A stretch of DNA of 45,383 nt from Aquaspirillum serpens DSM 68. GTDB lineage: Bacteria > Pseudomonadota > Gammaproteobacteria > Burkholderiales > Aquaspirillaceae. A program made the translations under genes and the position numbers. Below are positions 27,107 to 36,641 of this stretch, one piece after another (the first letter of the stretch is position 1; each line of letters begins with the position of its first letter). The stretch is from NCBI RefSeq assembly GCF_000420525.1, contig NZ_ATVC01000011.1, positions 1 through 45,383 on the forward strand, read 5' to 3'. The notes beneath the pieces are model-generated. The model worked only from the letters and a program-made list of their open reading frames with translations, did no database searches and had not been told where the DNA came from.

Positions 27107-28047
27107 GGTCGTTGTTGCTGGCGCAGTAGGTAGAGAAAGAACGGCGCACCGGCGAGGCTGGTCATTGCGCCAACCGGTAAATCCAGCGGTGGGGCGCTGT
27201 ACTGCGCCACACTATCGGCAGCTAGAGCAAGACCGGCGCCGGCAAGCGCCGCCAGTGGAATTAACTGGCGGTGATGTCCGATACCACAGCGGCGTAGGAT
27301 GTGTGGCACCATCAGCCCGATAAAACCGACCATGCCTGTCATCGCCACTGCACCACCCACGCCACAGGCCACCACCAAATTAAGTCGCTGCTGTTCTCGT
27401 TTGACATCCAAACCGAGTGCGTAGGCCTGTGCTGCGCCCAGCAGCAGCACATTCAGTGCGGTGGCGCAGCGTAAGAAATAGCCACCCACCACCAAGCTGA
27501 GGCTGCATAGCGCCACCGCTTGTGGTAATGAGGTATAGGCAAAACTGCCTAACAACCAGAATTGGATACTGCGTAAAATCGGATCGGGTACCAGACTAAA
27601 CAGCACCGCTAAAATTGCCCCACTCAAGGCATTAATGGCAACACCGGCTAACAGGAGATACTGCGGTTGCTGTTGTTGGTTGAGAAATTGTGCCAGCACA
27701 TTAGCCCCTAGCGCACCGGCAAAAGCTGCAATAGCGACCACCGCCGCTGGACTATGCAGGGCAATCGCCAACGCCGCGCCCAACCCCGCCCCGCCTGCGA
27801 CACCGACCAACCCTGGATCGGCTAATGGGTTGCGAAATTGGGCTTGCATGGCAGTACCACATACCGCCAAGATCGCCCCGACACTGATGGCTGTCAGCAA
27901 ACGCGGCAGCCGTAGTTGCCACACAATGTCGCTGACAGCATGGCGTGGCAGGGAAGCGGTATCAATGAGCAGCAAATAGGCACTGTTGATTAGCAAGAAT
28001 AACAACAAGCCAAGGGCAAAGCGCCTACTGCGAGACAAAGAGAACAA
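27100..28047 (-). CDS. hmuU: FecCD-family ABC transporter permease (HmuU-like)
   Basis: This is the membrane subunit of an iron/heme/B12 importer, 315 residues with about nine or ten helices. Family motifs are WQLRLPRLLTAISVGAILAVCGTAMQAQFRNPLADPGLVGVAGGAGLGAA in the first third, and VGFIGLMVPHILRRCGIGHHRQLIPLAALAGAG near the end. The start is TTG 28047, directly following the TGA of dapB, so it is probably coupled to dapB. No substrate-binding partner gene is adjacent. Confidence 0.9.
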   Translation of the reverse strand: MFSLSRSRRFALGLLLFLLINSAYLLLIDTASLPRHAVSDIVWQLRLPRLLTAISVGAILAVCGTAMQAQFRNPLADPGLVGVAGGAGLGAALAIALHSPAAVVAIAAFAGALGANVLAQFLNQQQQPQYLLLAGVAINALSGAILAVLFSLVPDPILRSIQFWLLGSFAYTSLPQAVALCSLSLVVGGYFLRCATALNVLLLGAAQAYALGLDVKREQQRLNLVVACGVGGAVAMTGMVGFIGLMVPHILRRCGIGHHRQLIPLAALAGAGLALAADSVAQYSAPPLDLPVGAMTSLAGAPFFLYLLRQQQRPC

Positions 28048-28869
<822 letters not shown>

Positions 28870-28888
28870 TCAAAAAGAAAAATTAAGA

Positions 28889-29257
28889 TCAGGATTGGGG
28901 CGTGTTGGTGTCTTCACGCTTTTTGTTGTCTGGCAAAGCTTGACCTTCAATCCGTTCTAAAACATCGCCTTTGAAGTACAAAGTCAGATGGGCATTGCCA
29001 ATCAACTGATGCTTATGATAGTGCTGATAGGTGTAGTCCCAACGATTGGCATGGAACATATCTTTTAACAACGGCGTGCCGACAATCGCTTGTACCTGTT
29101 GCCGCGTCATACCGGGACGCAGTTTATCAACTTGGTCTTGCGTGATGGCATTACCCTGTTGGATATCAATCGCGTGTGGCGATAACCAATTAGGTAGCTG
29201 AGAGATACTGCAGCCGCCAAGTACAGCGGCAAGGCAAACAGAAAGTAAAATTCGCAT
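28889..29257 (-). CDS. bamE: Outer membrane assembly lipoprotein BamE (SmpA)
   Basis: BamE is the small lipoprotein of the BAM complex that inserts beta-barrel proteins in the outer membrane. ATG 29257 gives MRILLSVCLAAVLGGCS, a lipoprotein signal with the modified Cys at 16. The BamE fold follows: ITQDQVDKLRPGMTRQQVQAIVGTPLLKDMFHANRWDYTYQ. The product is 122 residues, and the highly charged tail is variable. It is divergent from fur with about 100 bp between starts, the classic fur-bamE arrangement. Confidence 0.94.
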   Translation of the reverse strand: MRILLSVCLAAVLGGCSISQLPNWLSPHAIDIQQGNAITQDQVDKLRPGMTRQQVQAIVGTPLLKDMFHANRWDYTYQHYHKHQLIGNAHLTLYFKGDVLERIEGQALPDNKKREDTNTPQS

Positions 29258-29358
29258 GACAGTCCTGTGCAACAGCATGGGCGCCTGCCTGTGATTAGGC
29301 AACTGGCGGTGAAGGGCTGTATCATAACCGAATGATTTGACTTTGCGACACACTCGTT
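29258..29358. promoter_or_regulatory. Divergent bamE/fur promoter region
   Basis: This 101-bp gap must hold both promoters. On the minus strand TATGAT near 29319-29324 is a good -10 candidate for bamE. On the plus strand TTTGACT near 29336-29342 resembles a -35, but it is too close to the fur start to use. No clear Fur box was found by eye. Confidence 0.4.
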
Positions 29359-29796
29359 ATGAACCCAGCTCATCATCTTAAAGACATTGGTTTAAAAGCA
29401 ACTGGCCCTCGGCTTAAGATTTTAAACCTTTTTGAAACCTCTGAACTGCGTCATATGTCGGCAGAAGATGTCTATCGTCAGTTGCTGCTAGAAAATATCG
29501 ACGTTGGTTTAGCGACGGTGTATCGAGTGCTGACCCAGTTTGAACAAGCTGGCATCTTAACTCGACATCATTTTGAAACCGGCAAAGCGGTATATGAGCT
29601 CAATCAAGGCCATCACCACGATCATCTGGTTTGTGTGCAATGTGGGCGTGTGGTGGAGTTCTTTGATGCAGAAATTGAAGCTTTGCAAGACAAAGTCGCG
29701 GCTAAGCATGGTTTTCGCATTCAAGAGCACGCGATGTATCTGTACGCAGAATGTACCAAGACCAACTGTGAGCACTTGCAAAACAACGCGACATGA
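29359..29796 (+). CDS. fur: Ferric uptake regulator Fur
   Basis: Fur is the Fe(II)-dependent repressor of iron uptake. The winged helix ([18 protein letters not shown] ... [31 protein letters not shown]) precedes the metal and dimer domain with [19 protein letters not shown]. The CVQC pair and the neighbouring histidines are intact. The product is 145 residues. Its last four bases overlap the start of aat (ATGA). The FecCD/HmuV pair 2 kb away is a likely target, by inference. Confidence 0.96.
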   Translation: MNPAHHLKDIGLKATGPRLKILNLFETSELRHMSAEDVYRQLLLENIDVGLATVYRVLTQFEQAGILTRHHFETGKAVYELNQGHHHDHLVCVQCGRVVEFFDAEIEALQDKVAAKHGFRIQEHAMYLYAECTKTNCEHLQNNAT

Positions 29797-30503
29797 TTCC
29801 GTTTTTGTCGCCTGAGGCGCCTTTCCCTTCGCCCGAGCGGGCTTTAACACAGCCAAATGGCTTGTTGGCGGCCGGAGGGGCGCTGTCGCCTACGACTTTA
29901 CTGCGCGCTTATCAGCAAGGGATTTTTCCTTGGTATTCTGCCGGTGAGCCGATTCTTTGGTGGTCTCCCGATCCAAGAATGGTGTTGTATACCGACGAAC
30001 TGCATCTATCCCGTGCCTTGGTTAAAGTACGCCGTAACCGGCCGTGGCGGGTGACGTTTGATACCGACTTTCCGGCGGTGATGCGCGCTTGTGCCGCAAT
30101 GCCGCGCCCAGGGCAAGATGGCACTTGGATTACCCCGCAGATGATCGCGACTTACACCGAGTTGCATCGCCTTGGGTATGCCCATTCGGTGGAAACATGG
30201 ATGGATGGCGAGCGTGTCGGCGGTTTGTATGGGGTGGCGATTGGGCGCATGTTTTACGGAGAATCGATGTTTTCATTGCGACCAGACGCATCTAAGCTAG
30301 CATTAGTTTGTCTGGCCGAGCATTTACAACACGCCGGTTTTTCGTTGATAGATTGTCAAATCTACACCCCTCATTTAGCCCGTATGGGGGGACGTTTAAT
30401 CCCTCGGGCCAGTTTTTTGCAACATCTTGCGACTGCCACACAACAGGAAGCGCCTGCTGGCCTGTGGGAAAAGGAATTCGCTCATGACCCATCGTGCCCC
30501 TGA
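29793..30503 (+). CDS. aat: Leucyl/phenylalanyl-tRNA--protein transferase Aat
   Basis: Aat adds Leu or Phe from its tRNA to proteins with N-terminal Arg or Lys, marking them for ClpAP (the N-end rule). Family motifs are [61 protein letters not shown] and [11 protein letters not shown]. The product is 236 residues. ATG overlaps the fur stop. It overlaps the following gene, bpt, by 20 nt. The aat-bpt pair places both N-degron transferases in one unit. Confidence 0.96.
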   Translation: MIPFLSPEAPFPSPERALTQPNGLLAAGGALSPTTLLRAYQQGIFPWYSAGEPILWWSPDPRMVLYTDELHLSRALVKVRRNRPWRVTFDTDFPAVMRACAAMPRPGQDGTWITPQMIATYTELHRLGYAHSVETWMDGERVGGLYGVAIGRMFYGESMFSLRPDASKLALVCLAEHLQHAGFSLIDCQIYTPHLARMGGRLIPRASFLQHLATATQQEAPAGLWEKEFAHDPSCP

Positions 30504-31218
30504 TCGCTTAACCAGCCTACATTTTTATTCCACCGCACCCTATCCGTGCAGCTATTTGGCCGACCACATGGCGCGTTCACAAGTCGCGGTGCCAAGCGAT
30601 GGCATGGACGTCCACACCTATAGCCAACTGGTACGCAGTGGTTTTCGTCGCAGCGGCTATTTTATTTACCGGCCCTATTGTGATGACTGTGTGAAATGTA
30701 TCTCGGTGCGGGTGCCGGTGGCAGAATTTGAACCCAGTCGTACCCAGCGCAAATTGTGGCGGCGGCATCAGCCGCTACAGGCCCAACTGCACAATCTGCA
30801 TTTTGATGAAGAACATTATCAGCTCTACAACCGCTATCAACAGGCTCGGCATGATGGCGGTAGCATGGCGGAAGACGATCGCCAACAATACAGCGACTTT
30901 ATTCTGAAAAGTACGATGGAAAGCTGGTTGGCAGTGTTTCGTGAGCCAGATCAAACCTTGCGTATGGTCAGTTTGATTGATCGTTTAGACGATGGTCTGT
31001 CGGCGGTATATACCTTTTTCGATCCTCAACCAGCGAATGCGAGTTTTGGCACTTACAACGTACTGTGGCAAATCGAACTGTGCCGCCGCTTGCGTTTGCC
31101 CTATCTCTATCTTGGGTATTGGGTGCAGGAATGCCGGAAGATGGCGTATAAGACCAACTTCCAGCCATTAGAACGTCTCAGTCAAGGCCGCTGGCAGCGG
31201 CTAGATGGGGTGTTTTAA
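30484..31218 (+). CDS. bpt: Aspartate/glutamate leucyltransferase Bpt (arginyltransferase family)
   Basis: Bpt transfers Leu to proteins with N-terminal Asp or Glu, feeding the N-end rule together with Aat. ATG 30484 ([17 protein letters not shown]) gives 244 residues; the ORF opens earlier, inside aat. It has the Cys-rich block [18 protein letters not shown], then [14 protein letters not shown] and [24 protein letters not shown] near the C-terminus. Its stop codon overlaps the stop of converging pyrD (31215-31218), with no visible terminator between them. Confidence 0.95.
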   Translation: MTHRAPDRLTSLHFYSTAPYPCSYLADHMARSQVAVPSDGMDVHTYSQLVRSGFRRSGYFIYRPYCDDCVKCISVRVPVAEFEPSRTQRKLWRRHQPLQAQLHNLHFDEEHYQLYNRYQQARHDGGSMAEDDRQQYSDFILKSTMESWLAVFREPDQTLRMVSLIDRLDDGLSAVYTFFDPQPANASFGTYNVLWQIELCRRLRLPYLYLGYWVQECRKMAYKTNFQPLERLSQGRWQRLDGVF

Positions 31219-32378
31219 GAAGACGTCTGTTGTTTTGCTTTTTCTGCTTCGGCGGCCGCTTGTGCCTCGGCTGCTAGCCGTGCTGCTTCTGCCTCGGCGC
31301 GGGCGTGTTGCCACAGGGCCCGTTGTTGTTGTCGTTTGGCCTCGAGTTCAGCCAAGAAGGGGCGGGCAGCTTCGACACATTCGTTAACCAACACGGGACC
31401 TCGGAAAATCAAGCCACTGTAGATTTGAACTAAGCTGGCACCGGCATCAATTTTTTCCCACGCATCCCCGCCGCGAGTGATCCCGCCGACACCGATAATC
31501 GGCACTGCGCCTTCGAGCTGCAATGCCAATTCGCGAATCACCAGTGTTGATTTGCTATTCAGCGGTGCCCCACTCATCCCACCTTGTTGTTCTGCCCCCG
31601 GGAGGTGCATTAAACCATCACGAGATAAGGTGGTATTGGTGGCAATCACACCATCAATCCGATGTTCAATAAATAATTTCGCTATCCCTGCAATCGCCTC
31701 GGTGGTCAAATCGGGGGCAATTTTTACGACCAACGGCACATAACGGCCCGTCTGATCGGCCAACTCTAACTGACGCATTTTGAGCTGAGACAGCAACACC
31801 GATAAGGCTGCTTCATTTTGCAGATCGCGCAGACCTTTGGTATTCGGTGAAGAAATGTTGATGGTGATATAACTGGCGTAGGGGTACACCTTATTCATAC
31901 AAATCAGGTAATCATCAACCGCTGCTTCAATCGGCGTGGTGGCGTTTTTACCGATATTAATTCCCAAAATACCGCGATAGCGGGTCTTTTTCAGGTTTTC
32001 CAGCAGTGCATCCACACCGTGATTATTAAACCCCATGCGGTTGATGATGGCATCTGCCCCCGGAAAGCGGAACAGGCGTGGTTTATCGTTCCCTGCCTGT
32101 GGTTTTGGCGTCACTGTACCAACTTCGATAAAGCCAAAACCCAAGCCAGCTAAGGCATCAATATACTCGCCATTTTTATCTAACCCTGCGCCAATCCCGA
32201 CTGGATTAGGGAAAGTCATGCCCATTACTTCAATCGGCAGCGGTGCTGGACGTGAACCAAACAGGGCGTCAAGACCATAGTTATTACAAAAGCGCAGCCC
32301 ATTGAGGCTGACTTCATGCGCTTGCTCAGGATCTAAACGAAACAGCAAGGGACGCAGCAAAGAATAAAGCATGCTCAT
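31215..32378 (-). CDS. pyrD: Dihydroorotate dehydrogenase (quinone), class 2 PyrD, with extra C-terminal tail
   Basis: PyrD oxidises dihydroorotate to orotate in pyrimidine synthesis, passing electrons to quinone at the inner membrane. The class 2 N-terminal membrane-binding helices ([24 protein letters not shown]) are present. [18 protein letters not shown] and the catalytic-loop [15 protein letters not shown], with Ser as base, follow, along with IGVGGI. The core ends at about residue 345. A further 42 residues rich in Ala, Glu, Arg and Gln look like a charged helix and are unusual for the family. It lies last in a minus-strand run after motD. Confidence 0.95.
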   Translation of the reverse strand: MSMLYSLLRPLLFRLDPEQAHEVSLNGLRFCNNYGLDALFGSRPAPLPIEVMGMTFPNPVGIGAGLDKNGEYIDALAGLGFGFIEVGTVTPKPQAGNDKPRLFRFPGADAIINRMGFNNHGVDALLENLKKTRYRGILGINIGKNATTPIEAAVDDYLICMNKVYPYASYITINISSPNTKGLRDLQNEAALSVLLSQLKMRQLELADQTGRYVPLVVKIAPDLTTEAIAGIAKLFIEHRIDGVIATNTTLSRDGLMHLPGAEQQGGMSGAPLNSKSTLVIRELALQLEGAVPIIGVGGITRGGDAWEKIDAGASLVQIYSGLIFRGPVLVNECVEAARPFLAELEAKRQQQRALWQHARAEAEAARLAAEAQAAAEAEKAKQQTSS

Positions 32379-32407
32379 CGCAATACAATCAAAAAAAAGA
32401 AAAGAGG

Positions 32408-33208
32408 TTATTCACTGCGGTCAACGCTGCTGAGGGCATCAATCGGCACCGAGCTGTCATTGCGGCGATCGAGCAGAATACTGATCGCAACGCGGCGGTT
32501 TTTAGCGCGGCCTTCTGCCGTTTGATTATCCGAAATCGGTCGTGTCTCGGCGCGGCCAATCGCCACTAAACGAGCAGGGGGCACACCGCTTTCTTGGAAC
32601 AGCCGCACAATACTGCCGGCGCGTGCGGCTGACAGTTCCCAGTTCGACGGATATAAGGCCGTGCTGATCGGGATGTTGTCGGAAAAACCTTCGACTCGCA
32701 CGGGGTGGTCGTCATTGGCGAGGATTTGCCCGACTTGCCCTAAAATGTCTGCCGACATGCCGCGTGGCAGTGCGCGCCCCGATTCAAACAGCGCACTGTC
32801 GTTGATTTCTACCGCGATTGAAAATTTGTCTTGAGTGACTTTGACTTGGCCTGTTTTTACTAACGGGTCGAGGGCGGCTAACAGCGCACGGTTTAGCCGT
32901 GCAATGCGCTCTTGGCGTTCGATTTCCGTATTGCTTTTGACATGCTCGGCAATGGTTTTAGGGTCTTCAATCGCCACCATCGAGTTGGCCGCTTGTCCGG
33001 TTTGTTGCAGCACCGTCGGGGTAATCGAACCATCACGAAACGCTGAAATCACTGCCGCCGATAATTCTTTATATTTGCCTTCGTTGACCGAGGAGATGGC
33101 ATACATCACCACAAAGAACGCAAATAACAAGGTGACAAAGTCGGCATACGACACCATCCACCGTTCTAGGTTTTCGTGTTCTTCCGTGTTTTGACGACGG
33201 CGGGCCAT
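32408..33208 (-). CDS. motD: Flagellar motor stator protein MotD (MotB family)
   Basis: MotB-type proteins anchor the stator to peptidoglycan and carry the ion-binding Asp. The sequence begins [39 protein letters not shown]; the Asp in SYADF is the ion site. An OmpA-like domain follows ([33 protein letters not shown] ... [25 protein letters not shown]). The EHENLERW N-terminus is that of the MotD group known from Pseudomonas, which pairs with MotC. No motA or motC gene is adjacent. ATG 33208 follows GGAG and gives 266 residues. Confidence 0.9.
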   Translation of the reverse strand: MARRRQNTEEHENLERWMVSYADFVTLLFAFFVVMYAISSVNEGKYKELSAAVISAFRDGSITPTVLQQTGQAANSMVAIEDPKTIAEHVKSNTEIERQERIARLNRALLAALDPLVKTGQVKVTQDKFSIAVEINDSALFESGRALPRGMSADILGQVGQILANDDHPVRVEGFSDNIPISTALYPSNWELSAARAGSIVRLFQESGVPPARLVAIGRAETRPISDNQTAEGRAKNRRVAISILLDRRNDSSVPIDALSSVDRSE

Positions 33209-33230
33209 GTTGGATCTCCTCAAACAACGA

Positions 33231-34175
33231 TTAACGCAATTGTGGGCTGAATAGCTGGTTTAGATAGCTGTGCACACCACTGCTAAATTCGACACCAAAG
33301 CGTTTTGCAAAGCGGTCTGCTAAATCACCACGAGGTGAAAAATCGACCACTTCCTCCGCTTTAATCACATCGCGGGCCACCGATTGTACACTGCCATAGC
33401 CGTCTGCCAATCCCAGCGGAATGCTTTGCTCTCCCAACCACACCAAACCACTGAATAAATCAGGATCGTTGCGTAAACGCTGGCCGCGACCTTGTTTCAC
33501 CGCCTGAATAAACTGGTTGTGAATGCCATTTAACAGTTGTTGCCGCCATTGTTGATCGCTCTCTTTGCTTGGGGAAAACGGATCACCCAAGGCTTTGTTG
33601 TTGCCGGCGGTTTGCAAGCGACGTTCCACGCCTAATTTCGCCATCGCTTCAGTAAAGCCAAAGCCATCGGACAACACCCCGATCGAACCGATAATGCTGG
33701 CCTTATCCACAAAAATTTTATCAGCAGCACTGGCAATGTAATAACAACCGGAGGCACAGACTTCTTCAACCACTACATGCACTGGAATTTCAGGGTGTTT
33801 TTGTCGCTGGCGGCGGATTTCATCAAAGACGCGGCCTGACAATACAGGGCTGCCGCCTGGACTGTTGGCTTGGATGATAATGCCTTTGGTGTTGCTGTCT
33901 TGATAGGCGCTGTCGAGGCCTTCAATCAGATAGTCGGCGGTTTGGTTTTCGCTGGAAATCGCCCCTTCCAAACGAATCAGCGCCGTGTGGCCGTTGATGC
34001 TGCTGGCAAGGTGTTCTGGTTTGGTACCAAACAGACTGCTAAATACCAGCAAAGCAATCAAACTCAGCCACACAAAACGAAAGAAAATTTGCCACCGACG
34101 GGCACGGCGTTGTTCGGTAACGGCGGCCAGCGCCACCCGTTCTAATACACTGCGTTCCCAATTTGGGTCATTCAT
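33231..34175 (-). CDS. sppA: Signal peptide peptidase SppA, 36-kDa type (S49)
   Basis: SppA is an inner-membrane serine protease that degrades cleaved signal peptides. A single N-terminal membrane helix (FVWLSLIALLVFSSLFG) precedes the S49 domain. The nucleophile Ser lies in EEVCASGCYYIASAADKIFVD, and the Lys base is expected further downstream. SPGGSPVLSGRVFDEIRR and IIGSIGVL are also conserved. ATG 34175 (MNDPNWERSV) follows GGAGAG; the product is 314 residues. It overlaps the Rieske gene by 4 nt and precedes motD by 22 nt. Confidence 0.92.
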   Translation of the reverse strand: MNDPNWERSVLERVALAAVTEQRRARRWQIFFRFVWLSLIALLVFSSLFGTKPEHLASSINGHTALIRLEGAISSENQTADYLIEGLDSAYQDSNTKGIIIQANSPGGSPVLSGRVFDEIRRQRQKHPEIPVHVVVEEVCASGCYYIASAADKIFVDKASIIGSIGVLSDGFGFTEAMAKLGVERRLQTAGNNKALGDPFSPSKESDQQWRQQLLNGIHNQFIQAVKQGRGQRLRNDPDLFSGLVWLGEQSIPLGLADGYGSVQSVARDVIKAEEVVDFSPRGDLADRFAKRFGVEFSSGVHSYLNQLFSPQLR

Positions 34176-34534
34176 TGCGAATTCTCTCCATTGCAAGCGG
34201 GCGGTACCAGATAGACCTGCCCATCACGTTCTTCAACCTTGACCGAGTGTAACCGGCTGCCACGGCATGGCCCTCGCACACATAATCCGGTGTCTGGTTG
34301 ATAAGTCGCACCATGTAGCGCACAGATAAGATAGTGTTTTGATAAATCAAAAAAATCACCATCACGATAATCCATTTCAACCGGAATATGCCGACACTGA
34401 TTTAAGTAGGCATACACATGGCCTTGATAGCGAATGGCAAAAGCAGCTTGTCCTGCGACTTCAAAGCGCACGCCAAGCCCACCCTCGCTTAGATTGTCGC
34501 TGCTGCAGAGCCACTGAGCCGAGGGCGTAGCCAT
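34172..34534 (-). CDS. Rieske [2Fe-2S] domain protein
   Basis: This is a stand-alone Rieske ferredoxin-like protein of 120 residues. The cluster ligands are C47-x-H49 (NQCRHIPVEMD) and C71-x2-H74 (LICALHGATYQ). The second motif is short on the usual downstream residues but complete in ligands. The partner and reaction are unknown. It overlaps the gph end by 46 nt, an unusually long overlap, and its stop overlaps the sppA start. Similar small Rieske proteins sit next to gph/sppA in other betaproteobacteria, from general knowledge. Confidence 0.88.
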   Translation of the reverse strand: MATPSAQWLCSSDNLSEGGLGVRFEVAGQAAFAIRYQGHVYAYLNQCRHIPVEMDYRDGDFFDLSKHYLICALHGATYQPDTGLCVRGPCRGSRLHSVKVEERDGQVYLVPPACNGENSQ

Positions 34535-35175
34535 TGGTCACACTCAACAAAAGAAGAAAAACAAGCCAGTGGCTGTGTCTGTTGTAGGGCATCGGCAGGA
34601 TGTGCACCAGAGGCAATGCCAATACCGTGGGTGTTCGCGTGTTGGGCCATCAATAAATCATGTGTGGTATCACCAATCATCACCGTTTCTGTTGCATCAA
34701 CCGCGAAATAAGCCATCAACTCTAACAACATCTGTGGATGAGGTTTAGATTGGCATTCGTCCACTGTCCGCGTGGCATGAAACACGCGGTCTAAGCCGGT
34801 GCTATTTAACACGCGATCCAATCCCATCCGGCTTTTCCCTGTGGCAACCGCCAGAAAAATATCTGGTTGTTGTTGGTAATGCGCCAAAGCGGCTTCCACG
34901 CCATCAAATAATGCCACTTCGGTATCGCGTGCCAAATAATGATGGCGGTACGCTGCGACCATCTCAGCGTACTGTGTTGGTTTAAGTTCGGGGCAAGCAT
35001 GTTGTAGTGCATCAACCAATCCCAACCCAATCACGTGGCTGGCGCGCTCACGCGAGGGAATGGGCAAGCCTAAATCTTGACAAGCCAGTTGAATCGAACG
35101 GGTGATGTGGGCGGTGGAGTCCATCAAGGTTCCATCCCAATCGAACACTACAAGGCGAAATTGAGAGGCAATCAT
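34489..35175 (-). CDS. gph: HAD-family phosphatase, phosphoglycolate phosphatase-like
   Basis: This is a haloacid dehalogenase phosphatase. Motif I is VVFDWDGTLMDSTAHI, with the nucleophile Asp. Motif II is in VATGKSRMG, the Lys is in SKPHPQMLLELM, and motif IV is VMIGDTTHDLLMAQHANTHGIGI. The length of 228 residues and the cap domain fit phosphoglycolate phosphatase or the PGP/5'-nucleotidase group; the substrate is not determined. Its start overlaps the rluC stop (ATGA). rluC-gph coupling is common in proteobacteria. Confidence 0.88.
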   Translation of the reverse strand: MIASQFRLVVFDWDGTLMDSTAHITRSIQLACQDLGLPIPSRERASHVIGLGLVDALQHACPELKPTQYAEMVAAYRHHYLARDTEVALFDGVEAALAHYQQQPDIFLAVATGKSRMGLDRVLNSTGLDRVFHATRTVDECQSKPHPQMLLELMAYFAVDATETVMIGDTTHDLLMAQHANTHGIGIASGAHPADALQQTQPLACFSSFVECDQWLRPRLSGSAAATI

Positions 35176-36107
35176 GGCTGTAACTCGGTTAAGAAACGGC
35201 TTAAATCATCAGGCAGCGGCGCTTCAAGCACCAACAGCTCATCAGTCAGTGGATGTTTGAGTTGCAGACGGGCGGCATGAAGGAACATCCGCTTCAGTCC
35301 TTGTTTGGCGAGCTGTTTGTTGAGAGAAAAATCGCCATATTTATCATCCCCTGCAATCGGATAGCCAGAGGATTGCATGTGAACCCGAATTTGGTGGGTA
35401 CGGCCAGTTTTTAACTGCGCTTCGACCAAGGTAAAATCACCATAAGGTTGCACAATCCGAAAACGGGTATGGGCGGCTTTGCCATCACTCTGTACCTGCA
35501 CCCGCCGCTCACCATCTGGCAGCAAATACTTATGCAACGGTAAGGTCACATCTTTTAGCTTAGCGGGCCATTGACCACAGGCCAACGCCAAATAGCGTTT
35601 ATCAATGCGTGGGCCACGCATCACTTCGTGCATTTTCACCAAACAACTGCGCTTTTTCGCAATCATCAACAAACCCGAAGTTTCACGGTCGAGGCGATGG
35701 ATTAACTCTAAAAAGTGGCTTTCAGGGCGGGCTGAACGCAATTGTTCAATCACACCAAACGACACCCCCGACCCGCCATGCACGGCGACGCCGGCTGGTT
35801 TGTTGATGACCAATAAAGCGTCATCTTCAAAAACCACGGCAAATTGTTGGGCTGGCGCGATAGGGCCAGTTTGGCTGCGTTCGGCCACGCGCACCGGCGG
35901 AATTCTGACAATATCGCCGGCATTGAGACGATAACTCGCATCAATTCGGCCTTTATTGACGCGGACTTCACCGCTGCGGAGGATGCGATAGACATGACTT
36001 TTTGGCACCCCTTTGAGGTGGCGCAGTAAAAAGTTATCGATGCGTTGTCCGGCATCGTTGTCATCAAGTGTCAACAATGTGACAGAGTCTTTGCTTATGA
36101 GGGTCAT
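35172..36107 (-). CDS. rluC: 23S rRNA pseudouridine synthase RluC
   Basis: RluC converts three uridines of 23S rRNA to pseudouridine (955, 2504 and 2580 in E. coli). An N-terminal S4 RNA-binding domain (QRIDNFLLRHLKGVPKSHVYRILRSGEVRVNKGR) precedes the catalytic domain. The active Asp is in ELIHRLDRETSGLLMIAK. Other motifs are LKTGRTHQIRVHMQSSGYPIAGDDKYG and LFLHAARLQLKHP. ATG 36107 gives 311 residues; the ORF extends to 36227 without support. It is divergent from rne, the usual arrangement. Confidence 0.94.
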   Translation of the reverse strand: MTLISKDSVTLLTLDDNDAGQRIDNFLLRHLKGVPKSHVYRILRSGEVRVNKGRIDASYRLNAGDIVRIPPVRVAERSQTGPIAPAQQFAVVFEDDALLVINKPAGVAVHGGSGVSFGVIEQLRSARPESHFLELIHRLDRETSGLLMIAKKRSCLVKMHEVMRGPRIDKRYLALACGQWPAKLKDVTLPLHKYLLPDGERRVQVQSDGKAAHTRFRIVQPYGDFTLVEAQLKTGRTHQIRVHMQSSGYPIAGDDKYGDFSLNKQLAKQGLKRMFLHAARLQLKHPLTDELLVLEAPLPDDLSRFLTELQP

Positions 36108-36569
36108 CTTGCTTATACTTCGTTGGCTTTTGCTTGCCTTTGCCCTGTTGGCGCGGCAAAAAAGCAAACCGCGATCTGGCGGTTGGGGTGATGCACAATG
36201 ATGCAAGAACTGCCGACACCTCGACACAAAGCCGGCGATGACAGAGTGGTTTTCCCTCCGGTTTCATCGACCTGATGCTTTGGCCTGCCAACTTCATTGT
36301 GATCGTTTAGGCAGTTCTCGGTTGTATTCGCTCACCGAAAAGCAGCGATGGTAAAGCATTTACACGCGACACGCACTCACGAGATTTCCGTCCCCTGTCT
36401 TGAATCGACAAGGGCATTGCAGCAAAGTTTGACCCAACATAGGAATAGTCCCCGCGTTGAAGCCCTGCGCCATAGCCCAAAAAAACTGTGAACAAGGCTG
36501 GCGGCTCGCTAAATTACCCTCGATCCTGCTCTTTATTGTCTGTTACTGAAAATCTTTTGATCGATCTAT

Positions 36570-36591
36570 CGTTCTGAACGGAAACAGAACG
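36570..36591 (+). promoter_or_regulatory. Leader hairpin upstream of rne
   Basis: CGTTCTG (36570-36576) pairs perfectly with CAGAACG (36585-36591) around an 8-base loop AACGGAAA, 20 nt before the ribosome-site hairpin. Confidence 0.6.
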
Positions 36592-36610
36592 TGTCAAATA
36601 CTCGCTGCGT

Positions 36611-36633
36611 CCTTGCGTGTGTGTCGCGCAAGG
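36611..36633 (+). promoter_or_regulatory. rne: Hairpin covering the rne ribosome binding site
   Basis: CCTTGCG (36611-36617) pairs perfectly with CGCAAGG (36627-36633) around a 9-base loop. The AAGGA ribosome site (36631-36635) is partly inside the 3' arm, 7 nt before the ATG at 36642. Folded RNA would hinder translation. Confidence 0.6.
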
Positions 36634-36641
36634 AACACATG

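Larger units (their letters stand above)
36108..36641 (+). promoter_or_regulatory. Long structured rne leader and divergent rluC/rne promoter region
   Basis: This 534-bp gap has no convincing gene. It contains three nested inverted repeats. The outer is AGAACTGCC (36206-36214) with GGCAGTTCT (36310-36318). The middle is CAAAGC (36227-36232) with GCTTTG (36277-36282). The inner is CGATGA (36236-36241) with TCATCG (36264-36269). Further stems lie at 36393-36414, 36570-36591 and 36611-36633. In E. coli a long rne 5' UTR with hairpins binds RNase E and gives autoregulation; this leader is probably an analogue. A clear promoter was not found by eye. Confidence 0.6.

Noticed and set aside
27635-27979. 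Plus-strand 114-residue open frame
   Set aside because: It is antisense to the FecCD permease, Ala/Pro/Thr-rich, with no ribosome site. A shadow of the real gene.
36097-36201. Small plus-strand frame starting MRVILLILRWLLLAFALLA, a possible tiny membrane protein or rne leader peptide
   Set aside because: It overlaps the rluC start antisense, has no ribosome site, and ends in low-information sequence. Hydrophobic codons here may reflect the antisense of the rluC 5' region.
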